DNA of 64,000 bases from Xanthomonas sacchari (GTDB taxonomy: Bacteria; Pseudomonadota; Gammaproteobacteria; Xanthomonadales; Xanthomonadaceae), in NCBI RefSeq assembly GCF_024266585.1, contig NZ_CP100647.1, positions 1,655,001 to 1,719,000 of the forward strand, written 5' to 3'. The number at the start of each line of letters is the position of its first letter. Positions within the stretch are counted from its first letter, which is position 1. Below the pieces are notes generated by a model. The model was not told the origin of the DNA, searched no databases, and was given only the letters and a program-made list of their open reading frames with translations. A program made the translations under genes and the position numbers. Below are positions 40,015 through 51,744 of this stretch, one piece after another.

Positions 40015-40542
40015 TCCACCACCACCCGCATCCTCGGCATCGACCCCGGCTCGCAACGCACCGGCGTCGGCATCATCGACGTGGACGCGGCCGGCCGTAC
40101 CCGGCACGTGCACCACACGCCGCTGCTGCTGCTGGGCGAGGGCGACTTCGCGCTGCGGCTCAAGCGCCTGCTGCACGGGCTGGATGCGCTGATCGAGGAG
40201 TACCGGCCGCAGGAAGTGGCGATCGAGCGGGTGTTCATGGGCAAGAGCGCCGACGCGGCGCTGAAGCTGGGCCATGCCCGTGGCGCGGCGATCTGCGCGG
40301 CGGTGCTGCGCGATCTGCCGGTACACGAGTACGCGGCCAAGGAGATCAAGCTCGCCATCGTCGGCAAGGGCGCGGCGGAAAAGCAGCAGGTGCAACACAT
40401 GGTTGGTCTCATGCTGAGCCTGACCGGCAAACTTCAGGCCGACGCCGCCGACGCGCTGGCGGTCGCCATCACCCATGCCCACGTGCGCGCCACCGCGCAG
40501 CGCCTGGGCGTCAGCACGCAGCAGGCGTGGAGCAGAAAATGA
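39910..40542 (+). CDS. ruvC: Holliday junction endonuclease RuvC with repeat-derived N-terminus
   Basis: Nuclease that cuts Holliday junctions with RuvAB. The core starting [15 protein letters not shown] is complete, with acidic catalytic residues in GIDPGS, AIERVF and DAADALA. Homologues start with Met-Thr directly before RILG, but here that codon (40021-40023) is ACC, and no ATG, GTG or TTG occurs between it and the repeat. Translation must begin inside the element: GTG 39910 (GGAG 7 nt upstream, chosen), ATG 39862, ATG 39940 or GTG 39967. The extra 20-55 residues include [11 protein letters not shown], translated from heptamers. The core fold looks intact. Confidence 0.85.
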   Translation: MPVPEALPTSMAAASSDARVTGVFPIPDSRIPNPGSTTTRILGIDPGSQRTGVGIIDVDAAGRTRHVHHTPLLLLGEGDFALRLKRLLHGLDALIEEYRPQEVAIERVFMGKSADAALKLGHARGAAICAAVLRDLPVHEYAAKEIKLAIVGKGAAEKQQVQHMVGLMLSLTGKLQADAADALAVAITHAHVRATAQRLGVSTQQAWSRK

Positions 40543-40550
40543 GAAAGGCT

Positions 40551-40646
40551 GGGAATCGGAAGTCGGGAATCGGGAATGGGAACAGCGGAAGCGATGAAGC
40601 GGGCGTCCGCTTTGCCCATTCCCCATTCCCGTTTCCCCATTCCCGG
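40551..40646. repeat. Heptamer-arm repeat at ruvC/ruvA junction
   Basis: Left arm GGGAATCGGAAGTCGGGAAT and onward (40551-40580), core with GCGTCCGCTTTGCCCAT, right arm CATTCCC units (40615-40645). Arms are inverted copies of each other, so the segment can fold in the mRNA between the two genes. Confidence 0.88.
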
Positions 40647-40664
40647 CGCCTCCAGGGAGGCGCC
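40645..40664 (+). promoter_or_regulatory. Hairpin enclosing the ruvA ribosome-binding site
   Basis: Perfect inverted repeat GGCGCCTCC (40645-40653)/GGAGGCGCC (40656-40664) with 2-nt centre. The SD GGAGG (40656-40660), 6 nt before the ruvA ATG, lies wholly in the right arm, so a folded mRNA would hide it. Upstream translation of ruvC could open it. Confidence 0.65.
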
Positions 40665-40666
40665 CA

Positions 40667-41251
40667 ATGATCGGCCGTCTGCGCGGCATCCTGGCCTACA
40701 AGCAGCCGCCGTGGCTGGTGATCGACGTGGGCGGGGTGGGGTACGAGCTGGAGGCGCCGATGAGCACCTTCTACGACCTGCCCGATGTCGGGCGTGACGT
40801 GATCCTGTTCACCCACTATGCGCAGAAGGAGGACAGCGTGTCGCTGTACGGCTTCCTGCGCGAGGGCGAGCGGCGCCTGTTCCGCGACGTGCAGCGGGTC
40901 AGCGGGATCGGCGCGAAGATCGCGCTGGCGGTGCTGTCCGGGGTCAGCGTCGACGAGTTCGCGCGGCTGATCACCGCCGCCGACGTCACCGCGCTGACCC
41001 GCATTCCCGGCATCGGCAAGAAGACCGCCGAGCGCATGGTGGTGGAGTTGCGCGACCGCGCGGCCGACTTCAGCGGCGGCGCGCCGGTCACCGGGCAACT
41101 GGGCACCGACGCGGTGTCCGAGGCCACGGTGGCCCTGCAGCAGCTCGGCTACAAGCCCGCCGAGGCGGCGAAGATGGCGCGCGACGCCGCCGCCGACGGC
41201 GACGAGGTCGCCACGGTGATCCGCAAGGCCCTGCAGGCGGCGCTGCGCTGA
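40667..41251 (+). CDS. ruvA: Holliday junction DNA helicase subunit RuvA
   Basis: 194 aa, standard RuvA length. OB-fold N-terminus [20 protein letters not shown], helix-hairpin-helix region with [13 protein letters not shown] and [19 protein letters not shown] that binds the junction, and a C-terminal domain ([16 protein letters not shown]) that contacts RuvB. The SD lies in a hairpin (see 40645). It forms the RuvAB branch-migration complex with RuvB, whose gene is separated from it by kup. Confidence 0.97.
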   Translation: MIGRLRGILAYKQPPWLVIDVGGVGYELEAPMSTFYDLPDVGRDVILFTHYAQKEDSVSLYGFLREGERRLFRDVQRVSGIGAKIALAVLSGVSVDEFARLITAADVTALTRIPGIGKKTAERMVVELRDRAADFSGGAPVTGQLGTDAVSEATVALQQLGYKPAEAAKMARDAAADGDEVATVIRKALQAALR

Positions 41252-41310
41252 CCGGTCGGTTGGCCCAACTCTCCGCTCCTTCTTCACGTTCTGGCGCTAC
41301 TCTTCCCACC

Positions 41311-43224
<1,914 letters not shown>

Positions 43225-43245
43225 GGCCGCGACGGGGTCGCGGCC
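43225..43245 (+). terminator. Hairpin directly after kup stop
   Basis: Perfect 9-bp stem GGCCGCGAC (43225-43233)/GTCGCGGCC (43237-43245), loop GGG, followed only by TTGGG. Probably weak as an intrinsic terminator; it may separate kup from ruvB. Confidence 0.5.
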
Positions 43246-43246
43246 T

Positions 43247-43400
43247 TGGGAATGGGGAAGCGGGAATGGGGAATAGGGTGAAGCAACGGCAACGGCGTTC
43301 GGCCTGAAAACGCAGCGGCGCCGCGAAAGTAGGCGCCAGCAGCGGCGCCAACCGCTACTATTGTCCGCTCGATTCCCCAATCCCGATTCCCCATTCCCGG
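43247..43400. repeat. Heptamer-arm repeat at kup/ruvB junction
   Basis: Left arm GGGAATGGGGAAGCGGGAAT and onward (43247-43279), core of about 90 bp, right arm GATTCCCCAATCCCGATTCC and onward (43371-43400). It ends 6 bp before the ruvB ATG, so it covers the place where the ruvB ribosome-binding site should be; no good SD remains. Confidence 0.88.
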
Positions 43401-43406
43401 CTTTCC

Positions 43407-44444
43407 ATGGACCGCATCATCGCCAGCAGCGCCACCCGCGAGGATGAGGCGGCCGAGGCCAGCATCCGCCCCAAGCGGCTGGACGACTACCTCGGCCAGC
43501 AGCCGGTGCGCGAGCAGCTGTCGATCTACATCGAGGCGGCCAAGGCGCGCGGGGAGGCGATGGACCATGTGCTGATCTTCGGGCCGCCGGGCCTGGGCAA
43601 GACCACGCTCAGCCATGTCATCGCCAACGAGCTGGGGGTCAACCTGCGGGTCACCTCCGGCCCGGTGATCGAGAAGGCCGGCGACCTGGCCGCGCTGCTG
43701 ACCAACCTGCAGCCGCACGACGTGCTGTTCGTCGACGAGATCCATCGGCTGTCGCCGGTGGTCGAGGAAGTGCTGTACCCGGCGATGGAAGACTTCCAGA
43801 TCGACATCATGATCGGCGAGGGCCCGGCCGCGCGCTCGATCAAGATCGACCTGCCGCCGTTCACCCTGATCGGCGCGACCACCCGCGCCGGCCTGCTGAC
43901 CGCGCCGCTGCGCGACCGCTTCGGCATCGTCCAGCGCCTGGCCTTCTACACCCCGGACGAGCTGGCGCGGATCGTGCGCCGCTCCGCCGGCATCCTCGGC
44001 ATCGCCTGCGACGCCGACGGCTGCGCCGAGATCGCCCGGCGCGCGCGCGGCACCCCGCGCATCGCCAACCGCCTGCTGCGGCGGGTCCGCGACTTCGCCC
44101 AGGTGCGCGCCGGCGGGCAGATCGACCTGGCGGTGGCGCAGGCGGCCACGCAGATGCTCAAGGTCGACGCCGAGGGCTTCGACGAGCTGGACCGGCGCAT
44201 GCTGCGCACCATCATCGAGTACTTCGACGGCGGCCCGGTCGGCGTCGAGTCGCTGGCCGCCTCGCTGTCGGAGGAGCGCGGCACCCTGGAGGACGTGATC
44301 GAGCCTTACCTGATCCAGCAGGGCTACCTGATCCGCACCGCCCGCGGGCGCATGGCGACCAACAAGGCGTATCTGCACTTGGGCTTGCAGCCCAAGAACC
44401 GGGAATTGGGAATCGGGACTGGGGAATCGGGGGCATTGTTCTAG
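43407..44444 (+). CDS. ruvB: Holliday junction DNA helicase motor RuvB
   Basis: Hexameric AAA+ ATPase of 345 aa that drives branch migration with RuvA. Walker [14 protein letters not shown], Walker [12 protein letters not shown], sensor 1 GATTRAGLL, arginine finger region [12 protein letters not shown], then the winged-helix domain ending HLGLQPKN. The last residues ([14 protein letters not shown]) are encoded by a heptamer repeat and replace the usual short C-terminus. They lie outside the folded core, so activity is probably retained. Confidence 0.97.
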   Translation: MDRIIASSATREDEAAEASIRPKRLDDYLGQQPVREQLSIYIEAAKARGEAMDHVLIFGPPGLGKTTLSHVIANELGVNLRVTSGPVIEKAGDLAALLTNLQPHDVLFVDEIHRLSPVVEEVLYPAMEDFQIDIMIGEGPAARSIKIDLPPFTLIGATTRAGLLTAPLRDRFGIVQRLAFYTPDELARIVRRSAGILGIACDADGCAEIARRARGTPRIANRLLRRVRDFAQVRAGGQIDLAVAQAATQMLKVDAEGFDELDRRMLRTIIEYFDGGPVGVESLAASLSEERGTLEDVIEPYLIQQGYLIRTARGRMATNKAYLHLGLQPKNRELGIGTGESGALF

Positions 44445-44522
44445 GATGTTGTGGTTACCCAGCTATCGACAGGAGCGCCGCTCTTGACCTCCGATTCCCC
44501 AGTCCCTATTCCCCAATCCCCG
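44399..44522. repeat. Heptamer-arm repeat joining ruvB and ybgC
   Basis: Left arm CGGGAATTGGGAATCGGGAC and onward (44399-44432) is translated as the RuvB C-terminus; the core carries the RuvB stop (44442-44444) and AGGAG (44471-44475); the right arm GATTCCCCAGTCCCTATTCC and onward (44491-44522) is translated as the start of YbgC. The element thus replaced an entire gene junction. Confidence 0.87.
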
Positions 44523-44957
44523 CGTCTATTCAGTTGGCCGACACGCGTCTACTGGGAAGATACCGACGCCAGTGGCGTGGTCTACCACGCGCGCTACGTG
44601 GCCTTTCTGGAGCGGGCGCGCACGGAGTGGCTGCGGGCGCTGGGCCATGGCCAGGAGCGTCTGCGCCTGCAGCACGATCTGATGTTCGTGGTGCGTTCGA
44701 TGCAGCTCGACTTCCTGCGCCCGGCACGCCTGGACGATTCCCTGCAGGTCGGCGCCGCGCTGTCGCAGTGCAAGCGCGCCAGCCTGGTGTTCACGCAGTC
44801 GATCCATCGCGACGGCGAGTTGCTGCTGCGCGCGCAGGTGCGGCTGGCGGCCATCGGCGCCGGCAGCTTCCGCCCGCGCGGCATGGACGACGCGCTGTAC
44901 GACGCATTGAAAGTTCTTGAAATCACTGAAGCCGAATTACTGAGGAACGACGGATGA
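44484..44957 (+). CDS. ybgC: Acyl-CoA thioesterase YbgC, Tol-Pal associated
   Basis: Hotdog-fold thioesterase, 157 aa from TTG 44484, which has AGGAG at 8 nt; a GTG at 44451 is the other option. The core LFSWPTRVYWEDTDASGVVY with the catalytic Asp (EDTDASG) and HARYVAFLERARTEWLRALG is typical. Residues DSPVPIPQSPR before the core come from the heptamer repeat. First gene of the tol operon, overlapping tolQ by ATGA. It hydrolyses acyl-CoA or acyl-ACP at the membrane. Confidence 0.92.
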   Translation: MTSDSPVPIPQSPRLFSWPTRVYWEDTDASGVVYHARYVAFLERARTEWLRALGHGQERLRLQHDLMFVVRSMQLDFLRPARLDDSLQVGAALSQCKRASLVFTQSIHRDGELLLRAQVRLAAIGAGSFRPRGMDDALYDALKVLEITEAELLRNDG

Positions 44958-45730
44958 TCGCATTGCTCCTGGCCCTGCAGGACACGGTGGTGGAGGCGCT
45001 GCCGCAGGACGTGACCCAGACCGCCACCCAGGCCGTCGCCAGCACCGCCGCCCATGGCGGCATCAACTACCTGGACCTGATGGTCAAGGCCAGCCTGCCG
45101 GTCAAGGTGATCGTGCTGCTGCTGCTGCTCGGCTCGCTGATCAGCTGGGTGATCATCTTCCGCAAGGGCAAGGTGTTCAAGGACGCCAACCGCGAGGCCG
45201 ACGACTTCGAGAACCGCTTCTGGTCCGGCACCGACCTGAGCAAGCTCTACGCCGGTGCCACCGACCGCAACCGCGTGGTCGGCGGGCTGGAGGCGATCTT
45301 CGAGGCCGGCTTCCGCGAATTCACCCGCCTGCGCGACAAGCGTCGGCTCGATGCGCGCATCCAGCTGGAAGGCGCGCAGCGGGCGATGCGCGCCACCTAC
45401 GCGCGCGAGGTGGACCGCCTGGAGCGCAACCTGGAACTGCTCGCCAACATCGGCTCCACCGCGCCCTACGTGGGCCTGGTCGGCACCGTGTTCGGCATCA
45501 TGGTGACCATGCACGACATGATCAGCAGCGGCCAGCAGGCGGGCATCGCCGCGGTCGCGCCGGGCATCTCCGAGGCGCTGTTCGCCACCGCCATCGGCCT
45601 GTTCGTGGCGATCCCGGCGGTATGGGCCTACAACCGCTTCACCACCCGGGTCGAGCGCCTGGCCGTGCGCTTCGAGACCTTCTCCGAAGAGTTCAGTTCC
45701 ATCCTGCAGCGCCAGGCCAGCGGCGACTGA
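44954..45730 (+). CDS. tolQ: Tol-Pal system proton-channel subunit TolQ
   Basis: 258 aa inner-membrane protein of the MotA/TolQ/ExbB family with three membrane segments (about 50-70, 160-185 and 200-220). Signature NIGSTAPYVGLVGTVFGIM and GISEALFATAIGLFVAIPAV. With TolR it couples proton flow to TolA, which keeps the outer membrane attached during division. The start overlaps ybgC by 4 bp. Confidence 0.97.
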   Translation: MIALLLALQDTVVEALPQDVTQTATQAVASTAAHGGINYLDLMVKASLPVKVIVLLLLLGSLISWVIIFRKGKVFKDANREADDFENRFWSGTDLSKLYAGATDRNRVVGGLEAIFEAGFREFTRLRDKRRLDARIQLEGAQRAMRATYAREVDRLERNLELLANIGSTAPYVGLVGTVFGIMVTMHDMISSGQQAGIAAVAPGISEALFATAIGLFVAIPAVWAYNRFTTRVERLAVRFETFSEEFSSILQRQASGD

Positions 45731-45767
45731 GCGTCGCCCGCCTGCCCACGACTCCCAGGATTCCCGC

Positions 45768-46194
<427 letters not shown>

Positions 46195-46205
<11 letters not shown>

Positions 46206-47196
46206 CGCCGAAAACCGACCGCCCCTGGCCAGGGGCGACAATGACGGCCTGATGTACGGCATCGCGCTGGCGGTGGCCGTGCATGTGCTGATCGCGCTGC
46301 TGTTCTTCCTGGCCTGGTGGTGGTCGCCGGTGCGCCAGGTCGAACCCGCTGCCGGTTCGCCCATGGTCGAGGCCTCGCTGGTGGTCTCGGCCGCCGACGT
46401 GCGCTCGGCGCAGAAGGCGGTGAAGGACGCGCCCAAGCCCTTGCCCGAGCCGCTGCCCGAGCCGGTCAAGGACGTCGCCGAGGAAGACACGGTGCCGCCG
46501 CCGCAGCCGCTCCCCACGCCCAAGCCGCAGCAGGCGCCGACCCCGCAGCAGCAGAAGGCACAGGACTTCGTTCCGGTCCCCGACAAGGTCGACCAGGACC
46601 GCGCCACCCGCACCGCGATCTCCCAGGAAAAGGAGAAGCAGGAGCAGGAGGCCAAGCGCCGCCAGGAACAGATCGACCTGACCGAGCAGAAGCGCCAGCA
46701 GGAGGCCGAGCAGAAGCAGCGCCTGGCCGCGCAGCAGGAAGAGGAGCGGCAGAAGAAGATCGCCGAGATCCGCAAGCAGCGCGAACAGGCCGAACGCGAG
46801 GCCAAGCTGGCCCAGCAGAAGCTGCAGCAGCTGGCCGACGTGCGCGCCAAGCAGGCCTCGGCCGCGGCGGCGACCACCGCGCAGCCGACGCCGGGTCAGA
46901 ACGGCACCAATACCGACCTGCAGGCCAAGTACGCCGCGGCGATCCAGCAGGCCGTGCTGAGCCAGTGGGTGCGCCCGGATTCGGTGCCGCTGGGGCAGAA
47001 GTGCAAGATCTCGATCACGCAGATTCCCGGCGGCCAGGTGATGGACGCCAAGGTCAGTCCCGACTGTCCCTACGACGAGGCCGGCCGGCGTTCGATCGAG
47101 GCCGCCGTGCTGCGCGCCCAGCCGTTGCCCTACCGTGGCTTCGAGAGCGTTTTCTCGCGCAATCTGACGTTCAACTTCACCGCCCAGGACCAATGA
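46195..47196 (+). CDS. tolA: Tol-Pal system bridging protein TolA
   Basis: 333 aa. One N-terminal membrane anchor (about residues 20-41, ALAVAVHVLIALLFFLAWWW), a Pro-rich stretch (80-125), a long Lys/Glu/Gln/Ala coiled coil (about 130-230) spanning the periplasm, and a C-terminal domain with two Cys (GQKCKISITQIPGGQV, VSPDCPYDEAGRRSIEAAVL) that binds TolB/Pal. The start lies inside tolR. Confidence 0.95.
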
Positions 47197-47368
47197 CCCC
47201 CGGCCGCCGCCGCTGCGTTCGCGCGCGGCCGGCCGTCCACCCGACTGGCGATGGGCGATAATGTGCCGCGTCCTGCCATCGGCTTCACATGGCGATGGTT
47301 CATGATTGCGAATACGTTCACCCGCGCATTGCTATCTCTTGCGCCTTTCCGATCCCGCTGAGCGACCC

Positions 47369-48688
47369 ATGAAGAAACTGCCGCGCTGGCTTGCCGTTCT
47401 CACCGCCCTGTTGCTGCCTCTCGCCGCGTCCGCGCAGGACAAGGGCCTGGAAATCGACATCGTCGGCGGCAATGCCTCGGCGACCCCGATCACCGTGGTG
47501 CCGATGCCGTACCAGGGATCGGCGACCCCGCCGAGCACCGACGTCGCCGCGGTGGTCCGCGCCGACCTGGATCGCTCCGGCCAGTTCCGCAATCTGCCCG
47601 AGTCGCAGATCGTCGAGCGTCCGACCCGCGGCAGCGAGGTGCAGTTCGCCACCTGGCGCGCGCTCAAGCAGAGCTACCTGGTCGTCGGCCGGGTGATGGA
47701 CGCCGGCGAAGGCGCCTACCGCGTCGAATACGAGCTGTTCGACGTGGGCAAGGGCGAGCGCATGCTCGGCCTGGCCATGACCGCCCGCGCCAACGCCATG
47801 CGCGACGTCGCCCACCAGATGGCCGACGCCATCTACGAGAAGATCACCGGCGTGCGCGGCGCGTTCTGGACCCGCATCGCCTACGTCACCGCCAGCGGCA
47901 AGGGCGGGGCGATGCGCTATGCGCTGATGGTCGCCGACTCCGACGGCTACAACCCGCAGACCATCGTCCGCTCGGCCGAGCCGCTGCTGTCGCCGAACTG
48001 GAGCCCGGACGGCAAGAAGCTGGCCTACGTGAGCTTCGAACGCGGCAACTCCTCGATCTACATCCAGGACATCGCCACCGGCGCGCGCCAGCTGGTGTCC
48101 AGCTTCCGCGGCATCAACGGCGCCCCGTCGTTCTCGCCGGACGGCAAGAGGCTGGCGCTGGCCCTGTCGCGCAGCGGCAACCCGGAGATCTACGTGATGG
48201 ATCTGGGCAGCAAGCAGCTGACCCAGCTGACCAACCACTTCGGCATCGACACCGAGCCGACCTGGGCGCCGGACGGCAACAGCATCTACTTCACCTCGGA
48301 CCGCAGCGGCCGCCCGCAGATCTACCAGGTGCCGGCCACCGGCGGCAGCGCCACCCGCATCACCTTCCAGGGCAACTACAACGCGACCCCGAGCGTGTCC
48401 TTCGACGGCAACAAGCTGGTCGTGGCCCAGGGCAGCGGCAACACCTACAAGATCGCGATGATGGACCGCAGCCTGGGTTCGCCGCGCTGGAGCACGCTGT
48501 CGACCGGTTCGCTGGACGAATCGCCGAGCTTCGCCCCCAACGCCAGCATGGTGCTGTATGCGGCGCGCGAAGGCGGCCGCGGCGTGCTGTACGCGGTCTC
48601 GGCCGATGCCCGCGTGCGGCAGCGCCTGGTGCTCGCCGATGGCGACGTGCGCGAACCGTCCTGGTCGCCGTATCGCACCGCACGTTGA
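47369..48688 (+). CDS. tolB: Tol-Pal periplasmic beta-propeller protein TolB
   Basis: 439 aa from ATG 47369, the start of a clear signal peptide ([20 protein letters not shown], cleaved before QDKG); an earlier in-frame start at 47306 would hide it. N-terminal alpha/beta domain, then a six-bladed propeller with repeated SPDGKK/SPDGKR/APDGNS blades. Interacts with Pal and TolA. Confidence 0.97.
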   Translation: MKKLPRWLAVLTALLLPLAASAQDKGLEIDIVGGNASATPITVVPMPYQGSATPPSTDVAAVVRADLDRSGQFRNLPESQIVERPTRGSEVQFATWRALKQSYLVVGRVMDAGEGAYRVEYELFDVGKGERMLGLAMTARANAMRDVAHQMADAIYEKITGVRGAFWTRIAYVTASGKGGAMRYALMVADSDGYNPQTIVRSAEPLLSPNWSPDGKKLAYVSFERGNSSIYIQDIATGARQLVSSFRGINGAPSFSPDGKRLALALSRSGNPEIYVMDLGSKQLTQLTNHFGIDTEPTWAPDGNSIYFTSDRSGRPQIYQVPATGGSATRITFQGNYNATPSVSFDGNKLVVAQGSGNTYKIAMMDRSLGSPRWSTLSTGSLDESPSFAPNASMVLYAAREGGRGVLYAVSADARVRQRLVLADGDVREPSWSPYRTAR

Positions 48689-48713
48689 CATGTAAGTTTG
48701 GTGTTAATATTCC
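48685..48713 (+). promoter_or_regulatory. Possible promoter of pal-cpoB inside tolB end
   Basis: TTGACA at 48685-48690 (perfect -35, overlapping the tolB TGA) and TATTCC at 48708-48713 at 17-nt spacing; TAATAT at 48705 is another -10 candidate at too short a distance. It could allow separate expression of abundant Pal. Confidence 0.45.
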
Positions 48714-48756
48714 GCTGTTGAACCCCTCATCGGCCCAGGAGCCACAAGGTATCGCC

Positions 48757-49275
48757 ATGAACAAGACCACCCGCGTTCTGCTTGTTTCGCTGTTGTCCGT
48801 CGCAGCTCTGGCCGGCTGCTCCAAGAAGGTCAAGGAACAGCCCCAGACCGACACCACCGGCACCACCGGCACCACCGTTCCGACCGGCCCGTCGACCTCC
48901 GGCCTGTACGGCCCGGGCGACCTGGACACCGATTCCTGCCTGCGTCAGCGCGTGGTCTACTTCGACCTGGACAAGGACACCGTGAAGCCGGAATTCCAGG
49001 CGATCATGGCGTGCCACGCCAAGTACCTGCGTGACCGTCCGTCCTCGCGCATCACCCTGCAGGGCAACACCGACGAGCGTGGTTCGCGCGAGTACAACAT
49101 GGGCCTGGGCGAGCGTCGTGCCAACGCCGTGTCCTCGGCGCTGCAGGCCAACGGTGGCTCGGCTGCGCAGCTGACCGTGGTCAGCTACGGCGAAGAGCGT
49201 CCGGTCTGCACCGAGTCGAACGAGTCCTGCTGGTCGCAGAACCGTCGCGTCGAGATCGTCTACACGGCGCAGTAA
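48757..49275 (+). CDS. pal: Peptidoglycan-associated lipoprotein Pal
   Basis: 172 aa outer-membrane lipoprotein with lipobox ALAGC (Cys at 22), a Thr/Gly/Pro linker, and the OmpA-like domain binding diaminopimelate: VYFDLDKDTVKPEF, LQGNTDERGSREYNMGLGER and VSYGEERPVC. ATG 48757 starts the signal. TolA pulls on Pal to draw the outer membrane inward during division. Confidence 0.97.
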   Translation: MNKTTRVLLVSLLSVAALAGCSKKVKEQPQTDTTGTTGTTVPTGPSTSGLYGPGDLDTDSCLRQRVVYFDLDKDTVKPEFQAIMACHAKYLRDRPSSRITLQGNTDERGSREYNMGLGERRANAVSSALQANGGSAAQLTVVSYGEERPVCTESNESCWSQNRRVEIVYTAQ

Positions 49276-49281
49276 GAAAAG

Positions 49282-50109
49282 ATGCGTATCGGTGTCCTTA
49301 CATCGATGATCGTCGCGGCGGCCCTCGTGGCCGCCGCGCCGGCTCATGCGCAGCGCGCAAGCCTGGCCGACCGCGTTTCCGCGCTCGAGCAGCAGGCCAT
49401 GAATACCCAGGCCAACACCGACATCCTGAACCAGCTCAACCAGCTGCGGACCCAGATGCAGTCGATGGAGGCCACGATCGAACAACTGCAGCACAGCAAC
49501 GACCAGCTCAAGCAGCAGATCAAGGACCAGTACCTGGACCTGGATGGCCGCGTGGGCAGGCTCGAGAGTGGTGCAGGGGCAGGGGCGACGCCGCCGTTGC
49601 CGCCGGCCAATGGCCCCGCACCGGCTGCCGCACCGGCCGCGCCCGCGGGCAAGCCGTCCGCCGTTGCCGAGCCGCCGCCGTCGGTGCACGGCGACGCCGG
49701 CACCCTGGCCGCCGCCGGCGACGAGCGGGCCGCCTACAATGTCGCCTTCGATGCCCTGAAGGCCGGCAAGTACGCCGACTCGGCGAACCTGTTCCAGAGC
49801 TTCCTGCAGGCCTACCCGAACGGCGTGTATGCGCCGAACGCGCTGTACTGGCTGGGCGAGAGCTACTACGCCACCAAGAACTTCCAGTTGGCCGAGGCCC
49901 AGTTCCAGGACCTGATCGGCCGCTACCCGACCCACGACAAGGCGTCGGGCGCGCTGCTCAAGTTGGGCCTGTCCCAGTACGGCGAAGGCCGCGTGCAGGA
50001 CGCCGAGCAGACCCTGCAACAGGTCGGTGCGAAGTATCCTGGGTCCGATGCCGCGCGGACCGCGCAGGACCGCCTGCAGTCGATCCGTCTCGGCCAGCAG
50101 TTGCGCTGA
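49282..50109 (+). CDS. cpoB: Cell-division coordinator CpoB (YbgF)
   Basis: 275 aa periplasmic protein; signal to PAHAQ; trimeric coiled coil (about residues 25-95, LADRVSALEQQAMNTQANTD), an Ala/Pro linker (97-140) and three TPR repeats (AYNVAFDALKAGKYADSANL onward). It links PBP1B and the Tol machine. It begins 6 bp after pal and is the last gene of the tol series. Confidence 0.95.
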   Translation: MRIGVLTSMIVAAALVAAAPAHAQRASLADRVSALEQQAMNTQANTDILNQLNQLRTQMQSMEATIEQLQHSNDQLKQQIKDQYLDLDGRVGRLESGAGAGATPPLPPANGPAPAAAPAAPAGKPSAVAEPPPSVHGDAGTLAAAGDERAAYNVAFDALKAGKYADSANLFQSFLQAYPNGVYAPNALYWLGESYYATKNFQLAEAQFQDLIGRYPTHDKASGALLKLGLSQYGEGRVQDAEQTLQQVGAKYPGSDAARTAQDRLQSIRLGQQLR

Positions 50110-50155
50110 GCCCCTTACGCTGCCGCCGTCGTCGCGGGAGCAGTCTTCTCCCGCC

Positions 50156-50833
50156 ATGGCCGCCGTTCCCAGCGATATCGTCCAAAGCCCGCTGCCCCGC
50201 CTGAAGCTGACGGAGATCTTCCTGTCGCTGCAGGGCGAGGCCGAGAGCGCCGGCTGGCCCACCGTGTTCGTGCGCCTGACCGGCTGCCCGTTGCGCTGCA
50301 GTTACTGCGACACCGCCTACGCCTTCCATGGCGGCCAGTGGTGGGACATCGACGCGATCCTCGAAGAGGTGGCGCGCCACGGCGTGCGCCATGTCTGCGT
50401 GACCGGCGGCGAGCCGCTGGCGCAGAAGCGCTGCCTGCAACTGCTGCAGCGCCTGTGCGATGCCGGCTACGACGTGTCGCTGGAGACCTCCGGCGCGCTG
50501 GACATCGCCGAGGTCGACCCGCGGGTGTCGCGGGTGCTCGACATCAAGACCCCGGCGTCGCAGGAAGCGCACCGCAACCGCTGGGAGAACCTGCCGCTGC
50601 TGACCGCGCGCGACCAGATCAAGTTCGTCCTGTGCGGCCGCGCCGACTACGAGTGGGCGCGGGACGTGGTCGCCGAACACCGGCTGGACACGCGCTGCAC
50701 GGTCTGGTTTTCCCCGAGCAAGAGCGAACTGACCGCGCGCGATCTGGCCGACTGGATCGTCGCCGACCGCCTGCCGGTACGGTTCCAGATGCAGTTGCAC
50801 AAGCTGCTGTGGAACGACGAGCCGGGGCGGTAG
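50156..50833 (+). CDS. queE: 7-carboxy-7-deazaguanine synthase QueE
   Basis: Radical SAM enzyme, 225 aa, making the deazaguanine ring in preQ0 synthesis. N-terminal [20 protein letters not shown] and the cluster motif CPLRCSYC (CxxxCxxC), then [13 protein letters not shown] 50156; a 7-bp inverted repeat GCGGGAG/CTCCCGC (50134-50154) lies just before the start. It is followed by queC across a heptamer element. Confidence 0.96.
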   Translation: MAAVPSDIVQSPLPRLKLTEIFLSLQGEAESAGWPTVFVRLTGCPLRCSYCDTAYAFHGGQWWDIDAILEEVARHGVRHVCVTGGEPLAQKRCLQLLQRLCDAGYDVSLETSGALDIAEVDPRVSRVLDIKTPASQEAHRNRWENLPLLTARDQIKFVLCGRADYEWARDVVAEHRLDTRCTVWFSPSKSELTARDLADWIVADRLPVRFQMQLHKLLWNDEPGR

Positions 50834-50849
50834 CTGCGCTGGTGCGCAG

Positions 50850-51008
50850 CCGGGAATCGGGAATGGAGAATCGGGAATCGGCAAAGCGCTGCATAGCAGG
50901 CGTGTTTGTGCCTGTTTTGCTTCCGCTTCTCGAAGCTTGTCCAGCTTTCCGGTCCTGCGTGGCTGTTACGCTCTCCCCATTCCCGATTCTCCATTTCCCA
51001 TTCCCGGC
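50850..51008. repeat. Heptamer-arm repeat at queE/queC junction
   Basis: Left arm CGGGAATCGGGAATGGAGAA and onward, inner edge GGCAAAGCG (50850-50887); core of about 90 bp; right arm CCCATTCCCGATTCTCCATT and onward (50974-51007). It ends 7 bp before the queC ATG and covers nearly the whole 181-bp spacer. A hairpin GCTGCGC/GCGCAGC (50833-50850) joins its left edge. Confidence 0.88.
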
Positions 51009-51014
51009 CCCCAG

Positions 51015-51680
51015 ATGAAAAACGCCGTCGTCCTTCTCTCCGGTGGCATGGACTCCGCCGTCGTCGTCGCTATCGCCCGTGCGCAGGGCTTCGCCGTGCA
51101 TGCCCTGAGCGTGCGCTATGGCCAGCGCCATACCTCCGAACTGGACGCGGCCGCGCGGGTCGCCAGCGCCCTGGGTGCGGTGGCGCACAAGACCGTCAAC
51201 GTCGACCTGCGCAGCATCGGCGGCTCCGCGCTGACCGACGACATCGAGGTGCCGGACGCCGGCGGCGAGGGCATCCCGGTGACCTACGTGCCGGCGCGCA
51301 ACACCATCATGCTGTCGGTGGCGCTGGGCTGGGCCGAGGTGCTGGGTGCGGCCGACATCTTCTGCGGGGTCAACGCGGTGGACTATTCCGGCTATCCCGA
51401 TTGCCGCCCCGAGTTCATCGACGCGTTCCAGACCCTGGCCAACCTGGCGACCAAGGCCGGGGTGGAGGGTGCCGGGCTGCGCGTGCATGCGCCGTTGCAG
51501 CACATGAGCAAGGCCGACATCGTGCGCGAGGGCGTGCGCCTGGGCGTGGATTTCGGCCTGACCGTGTCTTGCTACCGCGCCGACGACGCCGGCCGCGCCT
51601 GTGGCCATTGCGACGCCTGCCGCCTGCGCGCGGCGGGCTTCGCCGATGCCGGCGTCGCCGACCCGACCCACTACGCCTGA
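51015..51680 (+). CDS. queC: 7-cyano-7-deazaguanine (preQ0) synthase QueC
   Basis: 221 aa ATP-dependent enzyme converting 7-carboxy-7-deazaguanine to preQ0. PP-loop [13 protein letters not shown] at the N-terminus, then [20 protein letters not shown], and the zinc site [23 protein letters not shown] 51015; an in-frame start at 50937 would be translated through the repeat. Product used for queuosine in tRNA. Confidence 0.97.
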   Translation: MKNAVVLLSGGMDSAVVVAIARAQGFAVHALSVRYGQRHTSELDAAARVASALGAVAHKTVNVDLRSIGGSALTDDIEVPDAGGEGIPVTYVPARNTIMLSVALGWAEVLGAADIFCGVNAVDYSGYPDCRPEFIDAFQTLANLATKAGVEGAGLRVHAPLQHMSKADIVREGVRLGVDFGLTVSCYRADDAGRACGHCDACRLRAAGFADAGVADPTHYA

Positions 51681-51716
51681 TTTCGCGAAACGCCCCGCCC
51701 TGGGGTAGACTACGCC

Positions 51717-51744
51717 CCCCGGCGCAACGCCGGGGCCTTGTTTT
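51717..51744 (+). terminator. Hairpin and T-run after queC, before tRNA-Lys
   Basis: Stem CCCCGGCG (51717-51724)/CGCCGGGG (51728-51735), loop CAA, followed by CCTTGTTTT up to the tRNA. It fits a queC terminator; TAGACT at 51706-51711 just before it resembles a tRNA -10 box, so the hairpin may also lie in the tRNA precursor leader. Confidence 0.6.

Noticed and set aside
50110-51014. preQ1 riboswitch before queE or queC
   Set aside because: No compact C-rich stem with an A-rich tail was seen; the queC leader is filled by the heptamer element, and queE has only a short hairpin.
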